Of a stretch of DNA of 64,000 nt, positions 9,540-18,100 are shown one piece after another. The DNA is from Crateriforma spongiae (lineage in GTDB: Bacteria > Planctomycetota > Planctomycetia > Pirellulales > Pirellulaceae), in NCBI RefSeq assembly GCF_012290005.1, contig NZ_JAAXMS010000007.1, forward strand, positions 105,991-169,990, written 5' to 3'. The position numbers and the translations under genes are program-made. The notes beneath the pieces were generated by a model. The model was not told the origin of the DNA. It did not search any database and saw only the letters and a list, made by a program, of their open reading frames with translations. Numbering within the stretch: position 1 is the first letter of the stretch; every line of letters starts with the position of its first letter.

Positions 9540-10357
9540 ACAGAGGTTTGGGTTTGTTTTGGCAATCATTGATGGGGCTGGCCCAGGCCACCAGTGACGC
9601 GGCACCGGACGACGACGGCGCCGGATTGTTCGAAATCGTCTTCAGTGGCGGATGGATCGGTCTGATCATCATCCTGGTGTTGTTCTGCCTCAGTGTGGCA
9701 GCGGCCTATCTCGTGTTCGATCAGTTCATGACGTTACGACGTGCGGAAATCTTGCCGCCTTCGGTCGCCGACAGCGTCCGACAATCGCTATTGACCGGTC
9801 GCCTCGCCGATGCCGATGCGGTGTGTCGCCGCACACCCAGTGTCATCAGTGTGGTCCTGTTAGCAGGTTTGGCGGAACGAGAGTTCGGCTGGTCCGAGGT
9901 TGAAAAAGCCGTGGAAGATACCTTGGCACAGCAGTCGGCCAGGTTGATGCGACGCATCGAATACTTGTCGGTGATCGGAAACATCGCGCCGATGGTCGGA
10001 TTGTTGGGCACGGTGACGGGGATGATTTTCGCCTTTCAACAAGTGGCGACCACTCGCGGAGCGGCCGGCGCGGGTGACTTGGCCGAAGGCATTTACCAAG
10101 CATTGGTGACGACGGTCGGCGGTTTGGTGGTCGCGATCCCGTCGCTGGCGGCGTATGCCATCTGTCGAAACCGCGTCGATTCGTTGATCGCCGAAGTGGC
10201 TCAGCAAACCGTGCACGCGTTAACCCCCATCAAGCGGCGGCCCGGCACGTCGCAGCGCACGGCCACCCGGAAGTCTCCCGCATCGCCGGCGTCTTCGTCA
10301 TCGACGCCCAAAGCGCCCGCTGCCGCACCGGACGATCGGCCTCCGAAACGGACTTGA
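9536..10357 (+). CDS. MotA/TolQ/ExbB proton-channel family protein
   Basis: 273 residues with three membrane segments (about 41-62, 144-170, 190-213) and the typical large cytoplasmic loop between the first and second. The third-segment region carries the family signature: SVIGNIAPMVGLLGTVTGM followed by EGIYQALVTTVGGLVVAIP. In known systems these proteins form a pentamer around an ExbD/TolR/MotB dimer and turn proton or sodium flow into work on the envelope. No ExbD/TolR partner lies beside it; downstream is a sulfatase. The last 45 or so residues are Thr/Ser/Pro/Ala-rich and probably disordered. Overlap with the upstream GTPase-like gene strongly suggests it acts with it. Confidence 0.92.
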   Translation: MNRGLGLFWQSLMGLAQATSDAAPDDDGAGLFEIVFSGGWIGLIIILVLFCLSVAAAYLVFDQFMTLRRAEILPPSVADSVRQSLLTGRLADADAVCRRTPSVISVVLLAGLAEREFGWSEVEKAVEDTLAQQSARLMRRIEYLSVIGNIAPMVGLLGTVTGMIFAFQQVATTRGAAGAGDLAEGIYQALVTTVGGLVVAIPSLAAYAICRNRVDSLIAEVAQQTVHALTPIKRRPGTSQRTATRKSPASPASSSSTPKAPAAAPDDRPPKRT

Positions 10358-10465
10358 TCATCCCAATCGCATCGCGGCGGCAGTTACACTGACGCTGAAA
10401 CTTTGGCGTCGCTTGCGCACCGTTTGGACGCCCCTCCCCTTCACGCTTCACAGCTTGTGAATCTT

Positions 10466-12064
10466 ATGTTTGCGAATCGATTGGATCCCCTTCGTGGCCT
10501 TTACGGTTTTTTGATCGTTGTATCGGCCTGCCTCGCTTTCACCTCGAATCATGTCGACGCCGCAGACGATCAGCGTCCCAACGTTTTGTTCATCTTGGTC
10601 GATGATTTGGGGCTTCACGACTTGGGGGTCGAGGGCAGCACGTTTTACGAAACCCCCAATCTTGATGCGTTGGCCAATTCGTCGATGCGTTTCACTCAAG
10701 GCTACGCCTCGTGTCGTGTTTGCAGTCCGTCGCGTGCCAGCATTCAACTCGGAAAGTTCACCGCGCGACATGGCATCACCCAGTGGATCGGCGCCGCATC
10801 GGGGATGGACTGGAAACGGGATGACAAGTTGTTGCCTGCGGAATACCTGCATGCGCTGCCGCATGACGATGTCACGATTGCCGAGGCCTTGTCCGAAGCC
10901 GGGTACATCACGTTCTTTGCGGGCAAATGGCACTTGGGTGGCGAAGGCAGCCTGCCAACCGATCATGGATATCAAATCAACAAAGGAGGACATCATCGCG
11001 GCAGTCCTCCCGGTGGATATTTTGCGCCCTATAAGAATCCCGAATTGGAAGACGGCCCCGATGGTGAATCGCTGACGATACGTTTAGCCAATGAAACGGT
11101 GGACTTCATCACCGCCAATCACGATCAGCCGTTTTTTGCGATGTTGTCATTCTATACCGTCCACGGTCCCGTGCAGACGGAACAATCACGATGGCAAAAG
11201 TATCAAACCAAGGCCCAGTCGTTGCCGCCACGTGACCATCGGTTCGAAGTCGACCGCACACTGCCGGTTCGAATCGTCCAAGACCATCCGATCTATGCGG
11301 GCATGATCGAAACGATGGATCAGGCGGTCGGCTTGGTCGTTGACGCATTGGCTGATGCCGGCTTGGATAAAAACACGATCGTCGTTTTCACCGGTGACAA
11401 TGGCGGCGTGTCCAGCGGTGACGCATACTCGACGTGCAACCTGCCGCTCCGGGGCGGCAAAGGCCGACAATGGGAAGGCGGCATCCGCGAACCGTTCTAT
11501 CTGCGTTATCCACCGTTGACCGGTGACGGAATGACCAGCGATGTTCCGGTGACGCATGCCGATTTTTATCCGACATTGTTGGACATCTGCGGTCTGGAAT
11601 CGCGTCCGGAACAACACGTCGACGGTGTCAGTTTGGTTCCATTGTTGCGGGGGCAATCCATTGCGGATCGCCCGCTGTATTGGCACTATCCGCACTATGA
11701 CAACCAGGGCGGTGAACCCAGTTCGTTGTACCGGGATGGTGATTACAAGCTGATCCACTACTACGAAGACGGCCGTAACGAACTGTACGATCTGTCCAAA
11801 GATCCCGCCGAACAGAATGACATTGCGGACCAGCATCCACAGCGAGTTCAGCAAATGTACAGCCAGTTGAAGTCATGGTTGGATTCGGTCGGTGCGCTCT
11901 ATCCCGAACCCGATCCTCGGTATGACCCTCAGCGGACGGCGGCGAAATGGAAGCGAATGCACACGACCAAGAAAGAGTCCTTGGAAAAGTCACACGCCCA
12001 GTTTTTAGATCCGAATTGGCAACCGGATCCCACATGGTGGGGAAGCCAAGTCGTCAAGGACTAG
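10466..12064 (+). CDS. Secreted sulfatase (formylglycine-dependent)
   Basis: About 532 residues. An N-terminal signal peptide ends near His-Val-Asp-Ala-Ala. NVLFILVDDLG supplies the first metal ligands (DD), and CSPSR (Cys 86 in this numbering) is the cysteine turned into formylglycine. Further metal-site motifs GKWHLG and FTGDNGG are present. It hydrolyses sulfate esters; the layout (LPHDDVTIAEAL, GGGYFAPYKNP-type insertion) is that of the large S1_16-like planctomycete sulfatase groups, but the substrate cannot be read from sequence. The ATG at 10466 was chosen because the longer frame starts with TTG and puts 21 extra residues before the signal peptide. The next gene starts 9 nt after its stop, so the two are probably one transcript. 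Confidence 0.93.
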   Translation: MFANRLDPLRGLYGFLIVVSACLAFTSNHVDAADDQRPNVLFILVDDLGLHDLGVEGSTFYETPNLDALANSSMRFTQGYASCRVCSPSRASIQLGKFTARHGITQWIGAASGMDWKRDDKLLPAEYLHALPHDDVTIAEALSEAGYITFFAGKWHLGGEGSLPTDHGYQINKGGHHRGSPPGGYFAPYKNPELEDGPDGESLTIRLANETVDFITANHDQPFFAMLSFYTVHGPVQTEQSRWQKYQTKAQSLPPRDHRFEVDRTLPVRIVQDHPIYAGMIETMDQAVGLVVDALADAGLDKNTIVVFTGDNGGVSSGDAYSTCNLPLRGGKGRQWEGGIREPFYLRYPPLTGDGMTSDVPVTHADFYPTLLDICGLESRPEQHVDGVSLVPLLRGQSIADRPLYWHYPHYDNQGGEPSSLYRDGDYKLIHYYEDGRNELYDLSKDPAEQNDIADQHPQRVQQMYSQLKSWLDSVGALYPEPDPRYDPQRTAAKWKRMHTTKKESLEKSHAQFLDPNWQPDPTWWGSQVVKD

Positions 12065-12073
12065 GTCCCGTCG

Positions 12074-13393
12074 GTGAGCAAGACAGCGACACGACATGCC
12101 TTGGTCTTTATCTGCGGCTGCATTACTGCGTTGATGGTATTTGGTGGCCACACGCTGATGACCGGCCAGTTGTCCGGGCCTCCGCCGATCACTGATGACC
12201 AACTGGCCTATGACAGTCTGGGTTGGGAAATTGCCAACAGCGGCATCTATCAAACGCACTATGCATCGCCGACGTTTTTGAACGCCTACGGTGGCGCGGC
12301 CGATGCCATCTTGGATCTGCACGGATCCGAGAATCCCAGACGGGTTGGCCCATGGCCGACCGCCATGCGGCCGCCGCTGTATCCGTATCTGCTGGCACTC
12401 GGCAATCGGCTGTTGGGACGCCAGTTCATGTTTGGTCGCCTCATCAACCTTGCGGCCGCTGCATTGACTTGTGGCATCTTGGCTTTACTTGCCGATCGCT
12501 TCGGCGGATGGCCCACGGCGGTCGTTGCGGTGGGCCAGTTTTGTTTAGTGGATGTCCGAACACGCATGTTTGCCAGGACTTTGCTGACCGAAAGCTTGGC
12601 GATGCTTGCGATCGCAGTTTTATTCTGGGTCTTGATTTCTGTGATGGATCGTCGCCGAACCCGGCCCTATCGCGGATGGATCATCGCTGGCGTCGTTCTT
12701 GGGGTATCCGCACTTCTTCGATCCATGTTTGTCCTGTGGATTCCCGTCATCGCAATCGGTCTGTGGCGTCGGAAACGCAAGAGCAGTGAAACGGGAACCG
12801 CGTCCGGCGAATGGATTCCAATCGCGGGCATGGTGTTGATCGCGACGTTGGTGCTTTCGCCTTGGATGGTGCGGAACTTAACGGTGTTGGATGGCTTTCA
12901 ACCGCTGGGCACCCAAGGCGCGAAGGACGCGGTCGCGGGGTATAGCGATCGGTCGCTTCGTGGAATGGGGCTTTGGTGGGATCCGCGTGCCGCCGGATTG
13001 TTCGATGACGTGGGGACGAACTTGGGTAGCCTTGAAACCGAAACGCAGTGGGGACGCACCAGCGTGGCCTTGGCGAAAAATTGGATCGTTTCCGATGGGT
13101 ACAAATTACCCGTGCTGGCCGCGGCAAAAGTCTTCAGTGCTTGGAGGCCTTGGAACTTGGGTGACCTGTATGTGTCCGCGTTTGCATTGTTGGGATGGAT
13201 TGCCTATCGGCAGACCGAGCATGCCCGTGTCGCGGGGATTTTGTGGTTGGCGTGTACGCTGGGCATCGCCGCCACTTGGTCAACGGCCGGGCGGTTCACG
13301 GTTCCCCTGTTGATGCCGATTCACTTGTTTGCGTCACTGGGCGTCGTCCATTGTTGGCGAAGCACACTGCACGATCCACCAGCGGATGTGTAG
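12074..13393 (+). CDS. GT-C (ArnT/PMT-like) membrane glycosyltransferase
   Basis: 439 residues with about ten hydrophobic segments. It has features of the PMT_2/GT39-GT83 group: an acidic pair in the first extracytoplasmic loop (PPITDDQLAYDSLG, Asp 41-42), a TAMRPPLYPYLLAL motif, and ARTLLTESLAMLAIA later. These enzymes transfer sugar from a polyprenyl-phosphate donor on the periplasmic side. GTG start at 12074, 9 nt after the sulfatase stop, so likely co-transcribed. A link between sugar transfer and sulfate removal on a surface glycan is inference only. Confidence 0.82.
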   Translation: MSKTATRHALVFICGCITALMVFGGHTLMTGQLSGPPPITDDQLAYDSLGWEIANSGIYQTHYASPTFLNAYGGAADAILDLHGSENPRRVGPWPTAMRPPLYPYLLALGNRLLGRQFMFGRLINLAAAALTCGILALLADRFGGWPTAVVAVGQFCLVDVRTRMFARTLLTESLAMLAIAVLFWVLISVMDRRRTRPYRGWIIAGVVLGVSALLRSMFVLWIPVIAIGLWRRKRKSSETGTASGEWIPIAGMVLIATLVLSPWMVRNLTVLDGFQPLGTQGAKDAVAGYSDRSLRGMGLWWDPRAAGLFDDVGTNLGSLETETQWGRTSVALAKNWIVSDGYKLPVLAAAKVFSAWRPWNLGDLYVSAFALLGWIAYRQTEHARVAGILWLACTLGIAATWSTAGRFTVPLLMPIHLFASLGVVHCWRSTLHDPPADV

Positions 13394-13460
13394 ATTGCCG
13401 ACTTCCAACGTTTTGTTTCAAAACATTTTCGAGATCACCCTTTTCAACCAAGCAATCGCC

Positions 13461-13769
13461 ATGTCACTGATTCAAAAGACTGTTGCCGCACTGATTCTTA
13501 CCGCGTGTCTTTCATCCGTCGGATGCCAACCGGCGAACAACCCGGGAACGTGGGACGAAGCCAAAGCGAGCGAGTACATCAAGGAACAGTTGTCGCTGGA
13601 ATCGGTGGAGTTGACCAAAACCAGTGACGGGTTCACCGGAACGGGCACCGATGCCGACGGTGAAACCTTTGAGTTGGTACTGACGCAACAGCCCGATCAA
13701 AATCGCTTGGAGTATGACGCGACCGGATCGCGTGGGACGATGGAAAACGGTTTCTATTCGACCAATTGA
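13461..13769 (+). CDS. Small putative lipoprotein
   Basis: 102 residues. MSLIQKTVAALILTACLSSVGC is a signal peptide ending in a lipobox-like SVGC, so the mature N-terminus is probably lipid-modified. The rest is acidic (DEAKASEYIKEQLSL, TGTGTDADGETFELVL) without cysteines or a known domain. The start was taken at the ATG at 13461; the longer frame upstream puts unrelated residues before the signal sequence. Function unknown; likely an outer- or inner-membrane lipoprotein of the envelope. The gene is 67 nt after the glycosyltransferase and ends inside a terminator-like hairpin. Confidence 0.75.
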   Translation: MSLIQKTVAALILTACLSSVGCQPANNPGTWDEAKASEYIKEQLSLESVELTKTSDGFTGTGTDADGETFELVLTQQPDQNRLEYDATGSRGTMENGFYSTN

Positions 13770-13779
13770 AAACCGTTTT
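13744..13779 (+). terminator. Probable terminator hairpin at the lipoprotein 3' end
   Basis: aaaacggttt at 13744-13753 pairs perfectly with aaaccgtttt at 13770-13779. The 10-bp stem ends in four T residues, but the loop is 16 nt and the stem is AT-rich, so it is a weak intrinsic terminator candidate. It overlaps the last codons of the lipoprotein gene. Confidence 0.45.
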
Positions 13780-14117
13780 GCCAGGAAGCAGGGCGAGCCG
13801 ATTGCCAGTGTCCGATAAGGCGTGCCACACGTGTGCTGGTCTTCAACGTCCCCCGGCAATTCACCGATCCGCGTTGTGGGGCGTCCGAAGATTTGACAGA
13901 TCGATGAATTTTCGATTTATTTTGATCGCTGGCTTTAAACCTGGATCGCACCCAACGCGACCAGGCACATGAGGGCGTAACAGGCAAAGATCAAGAGTTG
14001 TCGTTGTTGCATCGTTTGCTTCGCTTTCGTTTGTGTGGCGACTGTTTTAGGCGGTGCCATCAAGCACACCCTTGGTGACAGGGATTCAATGGGACCACGG
14101 CGATTGGTTGTGCCGTG
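13780..14117. other. Intergenic region after the lipoprotein gene
   Basis: About 340 nt. The only notable item is a minus-strand 25-codon frame at 13935-14012, listed separately. No tRNA, repeat or longer conserved-looking frame was seen. Confidence 0.5.
13935..14012 (-). CDS. Possible 25-residue single-span membrane peptide
   Basis: ATG then Gln-Gln-Arg-Gln followed by a run of about 19 hydrophobic residues (LLIFACYALMCLVALGAI) and stop. The composition fits a tiny transmembrane peptide of the kind common in intergenic regions. No clear Shine-Dalgarno is visible upstream, and the frame is short enough to arise by chance. Confidence 0.25.
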   Translation of the reverse strand: MQQRQLLIFACYALMCLVALGAIQV

Positions 14118-14804
14118 TTATTGGCGTTTGCGGATGTAGTCGACGACCGCTTCAGGATTCGGGATGTCATGAATGATGACTTCCATGTCGTCCTGCCCCG
14201 CGCTGGAAACGGCGATATCACCAAAGCGGAACAAACGCTCGAATAAGTTCTGGTCGACTTTCAAGTTGCGGACGTCTTCGTGACGAATTTCACTGGTACC
14301 GCGGTGAATGATTCCGTAACGATAAATCATTCGCTCGTTGGTCAGTTTCAGTGAGTGCATCCGGCTCTCGATCAGCCATTTCATCAGAAACACCAGCCCG
14401 ATACCCAGCAGCACGCCACCAGGGAGCATCAAAGTCAGTCCGGTGATTCCTTCAATGGATGATCCGGCGACTCCCAGGCCCAGAACCAGCCCGCCAATGA
14501 TCGCCGCTGCGACACAGACAATCGTTCCCAAAAGGTGCCTTCGAAAGACGACGGGATGGATGACCTTTTCGATCGCTTCGTCTTCGGCCAAGTCGTCGGC
14601 ACTCAGAATGGTCGACGGGTCGGTGTCACTGTCGTGTTTGGCGGGATAGGCTCGCGGCGGAACGACTTCAAAAGGACGATCGCAGTGGGGGCAGCTGATC
14701 GTTTCACCGATCAAGTGTTGTTCGATGCCGATGGTCGATTCGCAGATCGGGCAGGTGTAGACCAGTGCTCGATCTTGGGGCTTGGCTTCGGTGCTGGAAA
14801 TCAT
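14118..14804 (-). CDS. Membrane protein with zinc ribbon and bacterial PH (YdbS-like) domain
   Basis: 228 residues from the ATG at 14804, which follows a GAAGG-type Shine-Dalgarno. Four cysteines in two CPxC pairs (Cys 18/21 and 38/41) form a zinc ribbon, then an acidic linker, two membrane segments (about 91-115 and 121-145), and a C-terminal bacterial PH (bPH2) domain with LTNERMIYRYGIIHRGTSEI, DVRNLKVDQNLFERLFRFGDI and the closing DIPNPEAVVDYIRKR. Such proteins sit on the cytoplasmic membrane; the role of YdbS/YdbT-type proteins is not well settled. A zinc ribbon fused to this domain is seen in planctomycetes. Read in the same direction as the giant gene, with about 300 nt between the giant gene's stop and this ATG. 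Confidence 0.85.
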   Translation of the reverse strand: MISSTEAKPQDRALVYTCPICESTIGIEQHLIGETISCPHCDRPFEVVPPRAYPAKHDSDTDPSTILSADDLAEDEAIEKVIHPVVFRRHLLGTIVCVAAAIIGGLVLGLGVAGSSIEGITGLTLMLPGGVLLGIGLVFLMKWLIESRMHSLKLTNERMIYRYGIIHRGTSEIRHEDVRNLKVDQNLFERLFRFGDIAVSSAGQDDMEVIIHDIPNPEAVVDYIRKRQ

Positions 14805-15080
14805 GGGACCTTCGCCTGTGTGGGTGTGTGAAAGGAGGACCGGCCGTGAGCGATCCGTCCACCGGGACGCTTTGCGTGGCGCGGCCAAAGGCGTGCCGGT
14901 CGCCGGCGGCACCATGACATTGCAAGTGCCGAGCCAAACACTCGACCGTCACCGTTCACGCAATGCGGGCAGCGGGAAAAAGCAGAATGTCGCCGGCGAT
15001 CGTTCAATGATCGCGCGGCCTGATCGTCAACCGCGCAGCCGCGATTCACAGGGGCGGTCTCATCTCCTGGCTGATTGATC

Positions 15081-15115
15081 GATCAGCCAAGATCTAGATG
15101 GATCAGCCAAGATCT
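15081..15115. repeat. 20-bp-period direct repeat over the giant gene's stop codon
   Basis: gatcagccaagatct occurs at 15081-15095 and again at 15101-15115. The second copy encodes the last residues (Asp-Leu-Gly) and the stop of the giant protein, so the first copy repeats the end of the gene and its stop codon just outside it. Confidence 0.8.
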
Positions 15116-18100
15116 TCATCAAAGTCGGCGAACACTTGGTCAGCCGTTTCCGACCAAGCGGGATCTGAGGCGGTGGATTCGCCTTCACCGTCACCATGAC
15201 GATTCAGATGATTGATCACCAACAACGCATCGAACGCGGACACTTCGTCATTTCCGTCAACATCGACAAACGGTTTGGGATGAACCGAATCGTTGATGGG
15301 GGGGAGTTTTCCGGTGGCACGATCATGAATTCGGGCCGATGCCAGTTCATTGATAATTTGCAGCGCGTCGAACGCGGACACGTCACCGGAATCGTCAACA
15401 TCGTAGGCGTCGATGGGGTTCTGCCATGACTCGGGTAAATCCGAATTGGCTTGTCGGTTCAAACGGTTGATCACCTGCAAAGCGTCCAGCGCGGTCAGTT
15501 GTCCATCGCCGTTAACGTCATAGAACGGTGGTGGCCCTACATCGTCCGTGATTGCCGGCAGATCGCCTGTCACTTGGTCGTGGACTCGCGCGGCGTTCAG
15601 TTCATTGATGATCACCAGCGCGTCTCGTGCGGTCACGTCGTTGTCGTTCGTGACGTCGTATCGATCGATCGGGTTCTGCCAACCCGCGTCGAAGTTCATT
15701 TGGATGTCGCGAACATTAGCAGAGCTGGTGTCATCGCCGAATCCGATCAAGTCGAACATCAGTGTTGCGGTTTGACCGTAAGCCGATTCTGGGATCGGCA
15801 CGGTGACGTTGATCGGAGCGCTCAAGTCGGCCAACGCGTCACCACTTGCCTGCACACCCGATGCGGCCACTCCGTCACTGAAGAAGGCCTGTCCGCCTGC
15901 TTGGATATTCAGCAGGGCGTCACCACCGGTCATCCCGATCATCTCCGGCATGATCGATTCCGTCGTCGTCGCGTTCAGCAGCGAGACTTCGAATGCTTCC
16001 GGCGGATGAGCACCCTGCCCCACATCGAGATTCATTCCACCCAGCGTGAACGTGATCGACTGCACACCCTGCGGCACCACGAATGTCTGCGACAGATCCG
16101 AGATCATCCCGACGTCTTCACTGATTGTTGCGATGCCATCGGCAATCATCACATCACCGACAGTTTGCCATCGCAGTTCGATGGGTCCAGTTGGTGGCTC
16201 AAAACCACCATCTTGGATCCCTGTCGGCGGCGAGGCATTTAAGGCGTTCGTCAACTGTTCCGCCATTGGCACAAAACCGATTAGAGTGTGCTCAACAAAA
16301 TGAGTTCCACCGCCGCCCGCGAACTGGAATCCCTTTCGATGAACAGCAGTCACAATATCGATGTCAGACGGCGTCAGGGTTTTTCGCACCCCTGGGGCAA
16401 GTACAGCTGCCATGACTGCATCATTGTGCAATGTGGGGTCTAGTTCGCTGGTGGTATTCGCAAGAGAATACTTGTCGTTTGCCGTCTGTATTTCCCACGT
16501 CGATGTAGCGGAATCAAATGTTCGCAGTTCATCAAAACCGAAGACCGACGAAGAAAACCCAACTGCATGTCCGACCTCGTGAAGAGCGACTGTTGTTAGG
16601 TCATATCGATGGGCATGGCCTGAGTCCGCGATTCTCCATCCAAGTCCCGACGCATCATCATCGAAGGTGATCTCGGCCTGGATTTCCAACTGGGGTCCTG
16701 CGTATAGTTTCGTTTGAGCGAGGACGCCCGCAGGTAGGCTCTCAATCGAAACGTCGATCGATGGAAGACTAAAAATTTCATCATCGATCGACGCTTGCCA
16801 TTGCAACACTGCGTGTTCGATCGCTGTGTGAGCATGTTCTAGAGTGAAATCGCCAAAATCATGAACTCCGACATCAATTGTTCCAATCGCCTGTAGAAAC
16901 AGCGGATCGATGGGAAGGTTAGGGGCTCGCGAGGGTGCAAAGTCCAGCGGTTCGCCGGTAATTACTAATGTTGGAACGGCGTAGAAAGGACCCTGACCGA
17001 TGTCAGCTTTGTACTTCCGCAATTCCTGAGCACGGGCGAAAGACACTTCGGGTGCCAAGGAGCCACCTTGCGAGGTGTATTGAGCCGCCAAGCCTCCTGT
17101 CTGACTTTTGTCGATACCAAACTTTGCCGCGAGAAAGTCAGCCACCTCACGTGCAAGCACCACTTCATTTTTCGCTAATCGCACTTGTGCCTTTGAAAGA
17201 TCCAGGCGGCCATCGGACTTGTCTCGCATGACAGCAAGCGCAATATCCAACGAAGTCGGATTCTGGCCGGTGGTTGTCGCGACGCCGTCAAACTCACGGA
17301 GCAACCCGGGCCCGTAATGTCCGGATCCGTCATTGATCTCCAAAATGACGCCGTCTTTGATGGTGATTTGACCCGCGGCAACCACTTCCTTGCCGTTGGC
17401 CAGTGCGGAGTGTTTGATGTCATCGGCCTGCGAGCCCTCCTTTCGATACGCTACGAGTGTTTCACCGTCTTTTGTGGTAACAAAAATCGATTCACCATCG
17501 GCGGCATCAGGCGTTGAAATAGCTTGGCCGTTGCGATCGACGAGTCGTCCGTTGTCGTCGTAGCGAACCGTGAAACTGTCAATTTCATCCGGCGTCAATT
17601 GTCGGAACGTGCCCGCTTGGATTGCGGCGTTATCTTGCTTTTGTTTGCCGTTAAAGTGATCTTTGTAGAATCTTGCGATTTTCTGATCAATCGGCACTTT
17701 GACCTTGTTGACATAGTTTGCCGACTTGATTCCGGTCAGACTTCCTGGACCAAACGGATGTCGTCTCGCGTTGATCGTAGCACGTCGAGAAACCAAGTGA
17801 TAACGAATGCAATTTGCTCGATCGAGGATCACATTCTTAAGATTTGGAGACTGAATTCCGTAGTGTTGGTTGTATTTGTACTTCGCTCCAACACCTAAGC
17901 CGAACAGCATGGTAATTTGCTGCAACCCCGCTTCCAACCGATCCACGGTATAGGGTTGCGTGAACATCTCACGCGTCGCCTTGAGCGTCACAATGTCACC
18001 GGCGTGTTCATAAAGACTCGGAACGCTGATTGTGGGCGACATTGCAGCGCGTCCCATGACGGAATCATTGATCGAGAGAATCACCGCATCGCCTGCCCAA

